Assembly (NCBI GenBank): GCA_037013495.1
Contig: CM072801.1
Coordinates: 109,251,816 to 109,315,815 of the forward strand
Direction of reading: 5' to 3'
Source: Hippophae tibetana
Lineage: Eukaryota > Streptophyta > Magnoliopsida > Rosales > Elaeagnaceae
DNA length: 64,000 nt
Position 1 is the stretch's first letter. Each line of letters opens with the position of its first letter. The position numbers were made by a program, and so were the translations under genes. This document shows positions 25,401 through 39,240 of the stretch, piece after piece. The notes beneath the pieces are model-generated. The model was not told where the DNA came from. It saw only the letters and a program-made list of their open reading frames with translations, and searched no databases.

Positions 25401-28400
25401 TTCTTATTCCATTGAGTTCCAGCGTTCTTAGGTTGTCCGCAAAAGGGATTCGCATCGTTTGGGATCATAACCTTGGTTGCTGAAAATGGTGTATCTACCT
25501 TCACATATCTATTTTTAGAATTTTAGGTTTAAAAAATTTTGTGCTTTGGAGGTTTTCTCCTCTCTTAAGTCACAATTTCCAAAAAGAGAAAGAAATTGTG
25601 TCCTTAAAGTCTTGTCTTTTATTTCAATTTTGTTGACATTGTTTTCCACTTTGGATTTTGATATCTTATTTTTCTATAAAATCATGTCATCTTTTACTTT
25701 TCTTTGTTTTATGTGTTCCACCTTTTTTTCTTCTCGAGAAAAACAAGAGAGCTAATACAGTTCACAGTGTAAAAACAAAAAGAAGGTATTAATTGTGGTT
25801 GTAACTAAAAACTGTTATAACTTTTATTTTGTGCATCGAAATGAGTACTATAACATATCAAATCTGAAGCTCGTTCCGATGCCTAAAAACGCACCGTAGC
25901 AATAGTATATTTCCCCACTTTTGTCAACCCAAATTTCATGGTGCATACTACATAATGATGTCTTAAACTTTGGTCGCACCTTATTTCGTTGTAATCTCTT
26001 CTTGCTCTTTAGGATTTCAATTTGTTCATCTTAGCCATATTCTTAGTAATTCATTCTTTCTTATTCCATTGAGTTCCAGCGTTCTTAAGTTGTCCGCAAA
26101 AGGGATTCGCATCGTTTGTGATCATAACCTTGGTTGCTGAAAATGGTGTATCTACCTTCACATATCTATTTTAAAAATTTTAGGTTTAAAACATTTCGTG
26201 CTTTGGAGGTTTTCTCCTCTCTTAAGTCCCAATTTCCAAAAAGAGAAAGAAATTGTGTCCTTAAAGTCTTGTGTTTTATTTCAATTTTGTAGACATTGTT
26301 TTCAACTTTGGATTTCATATCTTATTTTTCTTTAAAATCATGTCATCTTTTACTTTTCTTTGTTTTATGTGTTCCACCTTTCTTTCTTCTTGAGAAAAAC
26401 AAGAGAGCTAATACAGTTCACAGTGTAAAAACAAAAAGAAGGTATTAATTGTGGTTGTTACTAAAAACTGTTATAACTTTTATTTTGTGCATCGAAATGA
26501 GTACAATAACATATCAAATCTGAAGCTCGTTCCGATGCCTAAAAACGCACCGTAGCAATAGTATATTTCCCCACTTTTGTCAACCCAAATTTCATGGTGC
26601 ATACTACATAATGATGTCTTAAACTTTGGTCGCACCTTATTTCGTTGTAATCTCTTCTTGCTCTTTAGGATTTCAATTTGTTCATCTTAGCCATATTCTT
26701 AGTAATTCATTCTTTCTTATTCCATTGAGTTCCAGCGTTCTTAAGTTGTCCGCAAAAGGGATTCGCATCGTTTGGGATCATAACCTTGGTTGCTGAAAAT
26801 GGTGTATCTACCTTCACATATCTATTTTTAGAATTTTAGGTTTAAAAAATTTTGTGCTTTGGAGGTTTTCTCCTCTCTTAAGTCACAATTTCCAAAAAGA
26901 GAAAGAAATTGTGTCCTTAAAGTCTTGTCTTTTATTTCAATTTTGTTGACATTGTTTTCCACTTTGGATTTTGATATCTTATTTTTCTATAAAATCATGT
27001 CATCTTTTACTTTTCTTTGTTTTATGTGTTCCACCTTTTTTTCTTCTCGAGAAAAACAAGAGAGCTAATACAGTTCACAGTGTAAAAACAAAAAGAAGGT
27101 ATTAATTGTGGTTGTAACTAAAAACTGTTATAACTTTTATTTTGTGCATCGAAATGAGTACTATAACATATCAAATCTGAAGCTCGTTCCGATGCCTAAA
27201 AACGCACCGTAGCAATAGTATATTTCCCCACTTTTGTCAACCCAAATTTCATGGTGCATACTACATAATGATGTCTTAAACTTTGGTCGCACCTTATTTC
27301 GTTGTAATCTCTTCTTGCTCTTTAGGATTTCAATTTGTTCATCTTAGCCATATTCTTAGTAATTCATTCTTTCTTATTCCATTGAGTTCCAGCGTTCTTA
27401 AGTTGTCCGCAAAAGGGATTCGCATCGTTTGTGATCATAACCTTGGTTGCTGAAAATGGTGTATCTACCTTCACATATCTATTTTAAAAATTTTAGGTTT
27501 AAAACATTTCGTGCTTTGGAGGTTTTCTCCTCTCTTAAGTCCCAATTTCCAAAAAGAGAAAGAAATTGTGTCCTTAAAGTCTTGTGTTTTATTTCAATTT
27601 TGTAGACATTGTTTTCAACTTTGGATTTCATATCTTATTTTTCTTTAAAATCATGTCATCTTTTACTTTTCTTTGTTTTATGTGTTCCACCTTTCTTTCT
27701 TCTTGAGAAAAACAAGAGAGCTAATACAGTTCACAGTGTAAAAACAAAAAGAAGGTATTAATTGTGGTTGTCACTAAAAACTGCTATAACTTTTATTTTG
27801 TGCATCGAAATGAGTACTATAACATATCAAATCTGAAGCTCGTTCCGATGCCTAAAAACGCACCGTAGCAATAGTATATTTCCCCACTTTTGTCAACCCA
27901 AATTTCATGGTGCATACTACATAATGATGTCTTAAACTTTGGTCGCACCTTATTTCGTTGTAATCTCTTCTTGCTCTTTAGGATTTCAATTTGTTCATCT
28001 TAGCCATATTCTTAGTAATTCAATCTTTCTTATTCCTTTGAGTTCTAGCGTTCTTAGGTTGTCCGCAAAAGGGATTCGCATCGTTTGGGATCATAACTTT
28101 AGTTACTGAAAATGGTGTATCTACCTTCACATATCTATTTTAAGAATTTTAGGTTTAAAAAATTTTGTGCTTTGGAGGTTTTCTCCTCTCTTAAGTCACA
28201 ATTTCCAAAAAGAGAAAGAAATTGTGTCCTTAAAGTCTTGTCTCTTATTTCAATTTTGTTGACATTGTTTTCCACTTTGGATTTCATATCTTATTTTTCT
28301 TTAAAATCTTGTCATCTTTTACTTTTCTTTGTTTTATGTGTTAAACCTTTCTTTCAGCTTGAGTAAAACAAGAGAGCTGATACAGTTCACAGTGTAAAAA
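19424..28400 (+). repeat. Irregular higher-order block built from P, Q and R monomer variants
   Basis: Three distinctive monomer variants recur with changing spacing. P (TTTTGATATC, TTTCTATAAAATC, TTCTCGAGAAAAAC) starts near 19684, 25588 and 26902. Q (TCTTGTGTTTTATTTC and, in most copies, TTGTTACTAAAAAC) starts near 20352, 22320, 26256 and 27568. R (TTTCAGCTTGAG, GCTGATACAG, AAGAAAAAGAAGG) starts near 20996, 22964, 24276 and 28214. Spacings are therefore 2, 3, 6 and 9 monomers. The TTTCTTTGTAATC variant at 19423 recurs at 25327, nine monomers later. Hybrids occur, such as the monomer at about 23620, which begins like the monomer after R and continues like Q. Confidence 0.8.
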
Positions 28401-31200
28401 GAAAAAGAAGGTATTAATTGTGGTTGTAACTAAAAACTGTTATAACTTTTATTTTGTGCATCCAAATGAGTACTATAACATATCAAATCTGAAGCTCGTT
28501 CCGATGCCTAAAAACGCACCGTAGCAATAGTATATTTCTCCACTTTTGTCAACCCAAATATCATGGTTCATACTACATAATGATGTCTTAAACTTTGGTC
28601 GTACCTTATTTCGTTGTAATCTCTTCTTTCTCTTTAGTATTTCAATTTGTTCATCATCGCCATATTCTTAGTAATTCAATCTTTCTTATTCCATTGAGTT
28701 CTAGCGTTCTTAGGTTGTCCGCAAAAGGGATTCGCATCGTTTGGGATCATAACCTTGGTTGCTGAAAATGGTGTATCTACCTTCACGTATCTATTTTTAG
28801 AATTTTAGGTTTAAAAATTTTTGTGCTTTGGAGGTTTTCTCCTCTCTTAAGTCACAATTTCCAAAAAGGGAAATAAATTGTGTCCTTAAAGTCTTGTCTT
28901 TTATTTCAATTTTGTTGACATTGTTTTCCACTTTGGATTTCATATCTTATTTTTCTTTAAAATCTTGTCATCTTTTACTTTTCTTTGTTTTATGTGTTCC
29001 ACCTTTCTTTCTTCTTGAGAAAAACAAGAGAGCTAACACAGTTCACAAAGTAAAAACAAAAAGAAGGTATTAATTGTGGTTGTAACTAAAAACTGTTATA
29101 ACTTTTATTTTGTGCATCGAAATGAGTACTATAACATATCAAATCTGAAGCTCGTTCCGATGCCTAAAAACGCACCGTAGCAATAGTATATTTCCCCACT
29201 TTTGTCAACCCAAATTTCATGGTGCATACTACATAATGATGTCTTAAACTTTGGTCGCACCTTATTTCGTTGTAATCTCTTCTTGCTCTTTAGGATTTCA
29301 ATTTGTTCATCTTGGCCATATTCTTAGTAATTCAATCTTTCTTATTCCATTGAGTTCCAGCGTTCTTAGGTTGTCCGCAAAAGGGATTCGCATCGTTTGG
29401 GATCATAACCTTGGTTGCTGAAAATGGTGTATCTACCTTCACATATCTATTTTAAAAATTTTAGGTTTAAAACATTTCGTCCTTTGGAGGTTTTCTCCTC
29501 TCTTAAGTCACAATTTCCAAAAAGAGAAAGAAATTGTGTCCTTAAAGTCTTGTCTTTTATTTCAATTTTTTTGACATTGTTTTCCACTTTGGATTTCATA
29601 TCTTATTTTTCTTTAAAATCTTGTCATCTTTTACTTTTTTTTGTTTTATGTGTTCCACCTTTCTTTCTTCTTGTGAAAAACAAGAGAGCTAATACAGTTC
29701 ACAGTGTAAAAACAAAAAGAAGGTATTAATTGAGGTTGTAACTAAAAACTGTTATAACTTTTATTTTGTGCATCGAAATGAGTACTATAACATATCAAAT
29801 CTGAAGCTCGTTCCGATGCCTAAAAACGCACCGTAGCAATAGTATATTTCCCCACTTTTGTCAACCCAAATTTCATGGTGCATACTACATAAGGGTGTCT
29901 TAAACTTTGGTCACACCTTATTTCATTGTAATCTCTTCTTGCTCTTTAGGATTTCAATTTGTTCATCTTAGCCATATTCTTAGTAATTCAATCTTTCTTA
30001 TTCCATTGAGTTCCAGCGTTCTTAGGTTGTCCGCAAAAGGGATTCGCATCGTTTGGGATCATAACCTTGGTTGCTGAAAATGGTGTATCTACCTTCACAT
30101 ATCTATTTTTAGAATTTTAGGTTTAAGAAATTTTGTGCTTTGGAGGTTTTCTCCTCTCTTAAGTCACAATTTCCAAAAAGAGAAAGAAATTGTGTCCTTA
30201 AAGTCTTGTCTTTTATTTCAATTTTGTTGACATTGTTTTCCACTTTGGATTTCATATCTTATTTTTCTTTAAAATCTTGTCATCTTTTACTTTTCTTTGT
30301 TTTATGTGTTCCACCTTTCTTTCTTCTTGAGAAAAACAAGAGAGCTAACACAGTTCACAAAGTAAAAACAAAAAGAAGGTATTAATTGTGGTTGTAACTA
30401 AAAACTGTTATAACTTTTATTTTGTGCATCGAAATGAGTACTATAACATATCAAATCTGAAGCTCGTTCCGATGCCTAAAAACGCACCGTAGCAATAGTA
30501 TATTTCCCCACTTTTGTCAACCCAAATTTCATGGTGCATACTACATAATGATGTCTTAAACTTTGGTCGCACCTTATTTCGTTGTAATCTCTTCTTGCTC
30601 TTTAGGATTTCAATTTGTTCATCTTAGCCATATTCTTAGTAATTCAATCTTTCTTATTCCATTGAGTTCCAGCGTTCTTAGGTTGTCCGCAAGAGGGATT
30701 CGCATCGTTTGGGATCATAACCTTGGTTGCTGAAAATGGTGTATCTACCTTCACATATCTATTTTAAAAATTTTAGGTTTAAAACATTTCGTCCTTTGGA
30801 GGTTTTCTCCTCTCTTAAGTCACAATTTCCAAAAAGAGAAAGAAATTGTGTCCTTAAAGTCTTGTCTTTTATTTCAATTTTTTTGACATTGTTTTCCACT
30901 TTGGATTTCATATCTTATTTTTCTTTAAAATCTTGTCTTCTTTTACTTTTTTTTTTTTTATGTGTTCCACCTTTCTTTCTTCTTGTGAAAAACAAGAGAG
31001 CTAACACAGTTCACAAAGTAAAAACAAAAAGAAGGTATTAATTGTGGTTGTAACTAAAAACTGTTATAACTTTTATTTTGTGCATCGAAATGAGTACTAT
31101 AACATATCAAATCTGAAGCTCGTTCCGATCCCTAAAAACGCACCGTAGCAATAGTATATTTCCCCACTTTTGTCAACCCAAATTTCATGGTGCATACTAC
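28400..31200 (+). repeat. Satellite stretch with dimer-spaced copies, start of a tetramer register
   Basis: The stretch 29415-29720 is repeated at 30727-31030, a shift of 1312 bp, including CATTTCGTCCTTTGG at 29473 and 30785. The CACAAAGTAAAAAC variant occurs near 29044, 30356 and 31012. ACATAAGGGTGTC near 29887 recurs near 32512, 35135 and 37759, so a spacing of about 2624 bp (four monomers) starts here and becomes exact after 33874. Confidence 0.7.
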
Positions 31201-33730
31201 ATAATGATGTCTTAAACTTTGGTCGCACCTTATTTCGTTGTAATCTCTTCTTGCTCTTTAGGATTTCAATTTGTTCATCTTAGCCATATTCTTAGTAATT
31301 CAATCTTTCTTATTCCATTGAGTTCCAGCGTTCTTAGGTTGTCCGCAAAAGGGATTCGCATCGTTTGGGATCATAACCTTGGTTGCTGAAAATGGTGTAT
31401 CTACCTTCACATATCTATTTTAAAAATTTTAGGTTTAAAACATTTCGTCCTTTGGAGGTTTTCTCCTCTCTTAAGTCCCAATTTCCAAAAAGAGAAAGAA
31501 ATTGTGTCCTTAAAGTCTTGTGTTTTATTTCAATTTTGTAGACATTGTTTTCAACTTTGGATTTCATATCTTATTTTTCTTTAAAATCATGTCATCTTTT
31601 ACTTTTCTTTGTTTTATGTGTTCCACCTTTCTTTCTTCTTGAGAAAAACAAGAGAGCTAATACAGTTCACAGTGTAAAAAGAAAAAGAAGGTATTAATTG
31701 TGGTTGTTACTAAAAACTGTTATAACTTTTATTTTGTGCATCGAAATCAGTACTATAACATATCAAATCTGAAGCTCGTTCCGATGCCTAAAAACGCACC
31801 GTAGCAATAGTATATTTCCCCACTTTTGTCATCCCAAATTTCATGGTGCATACTACATAATGATGTCTTAAACTTTGGTCGCACCTTATTTCGTTGTAAT
31901 CTCTTCTTGCTCTTTAGTATTTCATTTTGTTCCTCTTCGCCATATTCTTAGTAATTCAATCAATCTTATTCCATTGAGTTCTAGCGTTCTTAGGTTGTCC
32001 GCAAAAGGGATTCGCATCGTTTGGGATCATAACCTTGGTTGCTAAAAATGGTGTATCTACCTTCACATATCTATTTTTAGAATTTTAGGTTTAAAAAATT
32101 TTGTGCTTTGGAGGTTTTCTCCTCTCTTAAGTCACAATTTCCAAAAAGAGAAAGAAATTGTGTCCTTAAAGTCTTGTCTTTTATTTCAATTTTTTTGACA
32201 TTGTTTTCCACTTTGGATTTCATATCTTATTTTTCTTTAAAATCTTGTCATCTTTTACTTTTTTTTGTTTTATGTGTTCCACCTTTCTTTCTTCTTGAGA
32301 AAAACAAGAGAGCTAATACAGTTCACAGTGTAAAAACAAAAAGAAGGTATTAATTGAGGTTGTAACTAAAAACTGTTATAACTTTTATTTTGTGCATCGA
32401 AATGAGTACTATAACATATCAAATCTGAAGCTCCTTCCGATGCCTAAAAATGCACCGTAGCAATAGTATATTTCCCCACTTTTGTCAACCCAAATTTCAT
32501 GTTGCATACTACATAAGGGTGTCTTAAACTTTGGTCGCACCTTATTTCGTTGTAATCTCTTCTTGCTCTTTAGGATTTCAATTTGTTCATCTTAGCCATA
32601 TTCTTAGTAATTCAATCTTTCTTATTCCATTGAGTTCCAGCGTTCTTAGGTTGTCCGCAAAAGGGATTCGCATCGTTTGGGATCATAACCTTGGTTGCTG
32701 AAAATGGTGTATCTACCTTCACATATCTATTTTAAAAATTTTTGGTTTAAAACATTTCGTCCTTTGGAGGTTTTCTCCTCTCTTAAGTCCCAATTTCCAA
32801 AAAGAGAAAGAAATTGTGTCCTTAAAGTCTTGTGTTTTATTTCAATTTTGTAGACATTGTTTTCAACTTTGGATTTCATATCTTATTTTTCTTTAAAATC
32901 ATGTCATCTTTTACTTTTCTTTGTTTTATGTGTTCCACCTTTCTTTCTTCTTGAGAAAAACAAGAGAGCTAATACAGTTCACAGTGTAAAAACAAAAAGA
33001 AGGTATTAATTGTGGTTGTTACTAAAAACTGTTATAACTTTTATTTTGTGCATCGAAATCAGTACTATAACATATCAAATCTGATGCTCGTTCCGATGCC
33101 TAAAAACGCACCGTTGCAATAGTATATTTCCCCACTTTTGTCATCCCAAATTTCATGGTGCATACTACATAATGATGTCTTAAACTTTGGTCGCACCTTA
33201 TTTCGTTGTAATCTCTTCTTGCTCTTTAGTATTTCATTTTGTTCCTCTTCGCCATATTCTTAGTAATTCAATCAATCTTATTCCATTGAGTTCTAGCGTT
33301 CTTAGGTTGTCCGCAAAAGGGATTCGCATCGTTTGGGATCATAACCTTGGTTGCTAAAAATGGTGTATCTACCTTCACATATCTATTTTTAGAATTTTAG
33401 GTTTAAAAAATTTTGTGCTTTTGAGGTTTTCTCCTCTCTTAAGTCACAATTTCCAAAAAGAGAAAGAAATTGTGTCCTTAAAGTCTTGTCTTTTATTTCA
33501 ATTTTTTTGACATTGTTTTCCACTTTGGATTTCATATCTTATTTATCTTTAAAATCTTGTCATCTTTTACTTTTTTTTGTTTTATGTGTTCCACCTTTCT
33601 TTCTTCTTGAGAAAAACAAGAGAGCTAATACAGTTCACAGTGTAAAAACAAAAAGAAGGTATTAATTGAGGTTGTAACTAAAAACTGTTATAACTTTTAT
33701 TTTGTGCATCGAAATGAGTACTATAACATA
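31200..33730 (+). repeat. Dimeric higher-order repeat, 1312-bp unit
   Basis: Shared rare variants lie 1312 bp apart: GAAATCAGTACTATAAC near 31744 and 33056, TTGTCATCCCAAAT near 31826 and 33138, TATTTCATTTTGTTCC near 31919 and 33231, and CATTTCGTCCTTTGG at 31441 and 32753. The copies have diverged slightly, for example CAATTTTTTTGACATT with TTATTTTTC in one and TTATTTATC in the other (near 33540). Confidence 0.78.
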
Positions 33731-33873
33731 TCAAATCTGAAGCTCGTTCCGATGCCTAAAAACGCACCGTAGCAATAGTATATTTCCCCACTTTTTCAAC
33801 CCAAATTTCATGGTGCATACTACATAATGATGTCTTAAACTTTGGTCGCACCTTATTTCGTTGTAATCTCTTT

Positions 33874-36800
33874 TTGCTCTTTAGTATTTCAATTTGTTCC
33901 TCTTCGCCATATTCTTAGTAATTCAATCTTTCTTATTCCATTGAGTTCCAGCGTTCTTAGGTTGTCCGCAAAAGGGATTCGCATCGTTTGGGATCATAAC
34001 CTTGGTTGCTGAAAATGGTGTATCTACCTTCACATATCTATTTTAAGAATTTTAGGTTTAAAACATTTTGTGATTTGGAGGTTTTCTCCTCTCTTAAGTC
34101 ACAATTTTCAAAAAGAGAAAGAAATTGTGTCCTTAAAGTCTTGTCTTTTATTTCAATTTTGTTGACATTGTTTTCCACTTTGGATTTCATATCTTATTTT
34201 TCTTTAAAATCTTGTCATCTTTTACTTTTCTTTGTTTTTTGTGTTCCACCTTTCTTTCTTCTTGAGAAAAACAAGAGAGCTAACACAGTTCACAAAGTAA
34301 AAACAAAAAGAAGGTATTAATTGTGGTTGTAACTAAAAACTGTTATAACTTTTATTTTGTGCATCGAAATGAGTACTATAACATATCAAATCTGAAGCTC
34401 GTTCCGATGCCTAAAAACGCACCGTAGCAATAGTATATTTCCCCACTTTTGTCAACCCAAATTTCATGGTGCATACTACATAATGATGTCTTAAACTTTG
34501 GTCGCACCTTATTTCGTTGTAATCTCTTCTTGCTCTTTAGGATTTCAATTTGTTCATCTTAGCCATATTCTTAGTAATTCAATCTTTCTTATTCCATTGA
34601 GTTCCAGCGTTCTTAGGTTGTCCGCAAAAGGGATTCGCATCGTTTGGGATCATAACCTTGGTTGCTGAAAATGGTGTATCTACCTTCACATATCTATTTT
34701 AAAAATTTTAGGTTTAAAACATTTCGTCCTTTGGAGGTTTTCTCCTCTCTTAAGTCACAATTTCCAAAAAGAGAAAGAAATTGTGTCCTTAAAGTCTTGT
34801 CTTTTATTTCAATTTTTTTGACATTGTTTTCCACTTTGGATTTCATATCTTATTTTTCTTTAAAATCTTGTCATCTTTTACTTTTTTTTGTTTTATGTGT
34901 TCCACCTTTCTTTCTTCTTGTGAAAAACAAGAGAGCTAATACAGTTCACAGTGTAAAAACAAAAAGAAGGTATTAATTGAGGTTGTAACTAAAAACTGTT
35001 ATAACTTTTATTTTGTGCATCGAAATGAGTACTATAACATATCAAATCTGAAGCTCGTTCCGATGCCTAAAAACGCACCGTAGCAATAGTATATTTCCCC
35101 ACTTTTGTCAACCCAAATTTCATGGTGCATACTACATAAGGGTGTCTTAAACTTTGGTCGCACCTTATTTCGTTGTAATCTCTTCTTGCTCTTTAGTATT
35201 TCAATTTGTTCATCTTCGCCATATTCTTAGAAATTCAATCAATCTTATTCCATTGAGTTCCAGCGTTCTTAGGTTGTCCGCAAAATGGATTCGCATCGTT
35301 TGAGATCATACCTTAGTTACTGAAAATGATGTATCTACCTTCACATATCTATTTTTAGAATTTTAGGTTTAAAAAGTTTTGTGCTTTGGAGGTTTTCTCC
35401 TCTCTTAAGTCACAATTTCCAAAAAGAGAAAGAAATTGTGTCCTTAAAGTCTTGTCTTTTATTTCAATTTTGTTGACATTGTTTTCCACTTTGGATTTTG
35501 ATATCTTATTTTTCTTTAAAATCATGTCATCTTTTACTTTTCTTTGTTTTATGTGTTCCACCTTTCTTTCTTCTTGAGAAAAACAAGAGAGCTAATACAG
35601 TTCACAGTGTAAAAACAAAAAGAAGGTATTAATTGTGGTTGTTACTAAAAACTGTTATAACTTTTATTTTGTGCATCGAAATCAGTACTATAACATATCA
35701 AAACTGAAGCTCGTTCCGATGCCTAAAAACGCACCGTAGCAATAGTATATTTCCCCACTTTTGTCAACCCAAATTTCATGGTGCATACTACATAATGATG
35801 TCTTAAACTTTGGTCGCACCTTATTTCGTTGTAATCTCTTCTTGCTCTTTAGTATTTCAATTTGTTCCTCTTCGCCATATTCTTAGTAATTCAATCTTTC
35901 TTACTCCATTGAGTTCCAGCGTTCTTAGGTTGTCCGTAAAAGGGATTCGCATCGTTTGGGATCATAACCTTGGTTGCTGAAAATGGTGTATCTACCTTCA
36001 CATATCTATTTTTAGAATCTTAGGTTTAAAAAATTTTGTGCTTTGGAGGTTTTCTCCTCTCTTAAGTCACAATTTCCAAAAAGAGAAAGAAATTGTGTCC
36101 TTAAAGTCTTGTCTTTTATTTCAATTTTGTTGACATTGTTTTCCACTTTGGATTACATATCTTATTTTTCTTTAAAATCTTGTGATCTTTTACTTTTCTT
36201 TGTTTTATGTGTTCCACCTTTCTTTCTTCTTGAGAAAAACAAGAGAGCTAATACAGTTCACAGTGTAAAAACAAAAAGAAGGTATTAATTGTGGTTGTAA
36301 CTAAAAACTGTTATAACTTTTATTTTGTGCATCGAAATGAGTACTATAACATATCAAATCTGAAGCTCGTTTCGAAGCCTAAAAACGCACCGTAGCAATA
36401 GTATATTTCCCCACTTTTGTCAACCCAAATTTCATGGTTCATACTACATAATGATGTCTTAAACTTTGGTCGCACCTTATTTCGTTGTAATCTCTTCTTG
36501 CTCTTTAGTATTTCAATTTGTTCCTCTTCGCCATATTCTTAGTAATTCAATCTTTCTTATTCCATTGAGTTCCAGCGTTCTTAGGTTGTCCGCAAAAGGG
36601 ATTCGCATCGTTTGGGATCATAACCTTGGTTGCTGAAAATGGTGTATCTACCTTCACATATCTATTTTAAGAATTTTAGGTTTAAAACATTTTGTGATTT
36701 GGAGGTTTTCTCCTCTCTTAAGTCACAATTTTCAAAAAGAGAAAGAAATTGTGTCCTTAAAGTCTTGTCTTTTATTTCAATTTTGTTGACATTGTTTTCC

Positions 36801-39146
36801 ACTTTGGATTTCATATCTTATTTTTCTTTAAAATCTTGTCATCTTTTACTTTTCTTTGTTTTTTGTGTTCCACCTTTCTTTCTTCTTGAGAAAAACAAGA
36901 GAGCTAACACAGTTCACAAAGTAAAAACAAAAAGAAGGTATTAATTGTGGTTGTAACTAAAAACTGTTATAACTTTTATTTTGTGCATCGAAATGAGTAC
37001 TATAACATATCAAATCTGAAGCTCGTTCCGATGCCTAAAAACGCACCGTAGCAATAGTATATTTCCCCACTTTTGTCAACCCAAATTTCATGGTGCATAC
37101 TACATAATGATGTCTTAAACTTTGGTCGCACCTTATTTCGTTGTAATCTCTTCTTGCTCTTTAGGATTTCAATTTGTTCATCTTAGCCATATTCTTAGTA
37201 ATTCAATCTTTCTTATTCCATTGAGTTCCAGCGTTCTTAGGTTGTCCGCAAAAGGGATTCGCATCGTTTGGGATCATAACCTTGGTTGCTGAAAATGGTG
37301 TATCTACCTTCACATATCTATTTTAAAAATTTTAGGTTTAAAACATTTCGTCCTTTGGAGGTTTTCTCCTCTCTTAAGTCACAATTTCCAAAAAGAGAAA
37401 GAAATTGTGTCCTTAAAGTCTTGTCTTTTATTTCAATTTTTTTGACATTGTTTTCCACTTTGGATTTCATATCTTATTTTTCTTTAAAATCTTGTCATCT
37501 TTTACTTTTTTTTGTTTTATGTGTTCCACCTTTCTTTCTTCTTGTGAAAAACAAGAGAGCTAATACAGTTCACAGTGTAAAAACAAAAAGAAGGTATTAA
37601 TTGAGGTTGTAACTAAAAACTGTTATAACTTTTATTTTGTGCATCGAAATGAGTACTATAACATATCAAATCTGAAGCTCGTTCCGATGCCTAAAAACGC
37701 ACCGTAGCAATAGTATATTTCCCCACTTTTGTCAACCCAAATTTCATGGTGCATACTACATAAGGGTGTCTTAAACTTTGGTCGCACCTTATTTCGTTGT
37801 AATCTCTTCTTGCTCTTTAGTATTTCAATTTGTTCATCTTCGCCATATTCTTAGAAATTCAATCAATCTTATTCCATTGAGTTCCAGCGTTCTTAGGTTG
37901 TCCGCAAAATGGATTCGCATCGTTTGAGATCATACCTTAGTTACTGAAAATGATGTATCTACCTTCACATATCTATTTTTAGAATTTTAGGTTTAAAAAG
38001 TTTTGTGCTTTGGAGGTTTTCTCCTCTCTTAAGTCACAATTTCCAAAAAGAGAAAGAAATTGTGTCCTTAAAGTCTTGTCTTTTATTTCAATTTTGTTGA
38101 CATTGTTTTCCACTTTGGATTTTGATATCTTATTTTTCTTTAAAATCATGTCATCTTTTACTTTTCTTTGTTTTATGTGTTCCACCTTTCTTTCTTCTTG
38201 AGAAAAACAAGAGAGCTAATACAGTTCACAGTGTAAAAACAAAAAGAAGGTATTAATTGTGGTTGTTACTAAAAACTGTTATAACTTTTATTTTGTGCAT
38301 CGAAATCAGTACTATAACATATCAAAACTGAAGCTCGTTCCGATGCCTAAAAACGCACCGTAGCAATAGTATATTTCCCCACTTTTGTCAACCCAAATTT
38401 CATGGTGCATACTACATAATGATGTCTTAAACTTTGGTCGCACCTTATTTCGTTGTAATCTCTTCTTGCTCTTTAGTATTTCAATTTGTTCCTCTTCGCC
38501 ATATTCTTAGTTATTCAATCTTTCTTACTCCATTGAGTTCCAGCGTTCTTAGGTTGTCCGTAAAAGGGATTCGCATCGTTTGGGATCATAACCTTGGTTG
38601 CTGAAAATGGTGTATCTACCTTCACATATCTATTTTTAGAATCTTAGGTTTAAAAAATTTTGTGCTTTGGAGGTTTTCTCCTCTCTTAAGTCACAATTTC
38701 CAAAAAGAGAAAGAAATTGTGTCCTTAAAGTCTTGTCTTTTATTTCAATTTTGTTGACATTGTTTTCCACTTTGGATTACATATCTTATTTTTCTTTAAA
38801 ATCTTGTGATCTTTTACTTTTCTTTGTTTTATGTGTTCCACCTTTCTTTCTTCTTGAGAAAAACAAGAGAGCTAATACAGTTCACAGTGTAAAAACAAAA
38901 AGAAGGTATTAATTGTGGTTGTAACTAAAAACTGTTATAACTTTTATTTTGTGCATCGAAATGAGTACTATAACATATCAAATCTGAAGCTCGTTTCGAA
39001 GCCTAAAAACGCACCGTAGCAATAGTATATTTCCCCACTTTTGTCAACCCAAATTTCATGGTTCATACTACATAATGATGTCTTAAACTTTGGTCGCACC
39101 TTATTTCGTTGTAATCTCTTCTTGCTCTTTAGTATTTCAATTTGTT
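33874..39146 (+). repeat. Nearly identical tetrameric tandem duplication, 2624-bp unit
   Basis: Bases 33874-36522 recur at 36498-39146 with a constant shift of 2624 bp. The only internal difference I noticed is at 38512, where TTATTCAATC replaces TAATTCAATC. Shared private variants include GTGATTTGGAGG with CAATTTTCAAAAAG, TTGTTTTTTGTG, ACATAAGGGTGTC, TTAGAAATTC, TGAGATCATACC, TCCGTAAAAGGG, GAATCTTAGG, GGATTACATATC and CGTTTCGAAGCC. The left limit is a T/C difference at 33873, and the right limit is where the sequence changes from CCTCTTCG to CATCTTAG around 39147. Confidence 0.92.
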
Positions 39147-39240
39147 CATCTTAGCCATATTCTTAGTAATTCAATCTTTCTTACTCCATTGAGTTCCAGT
39201 GTTCTTAGGTTGTCCGCAAAATGGATTCGCATCTTTTGGG

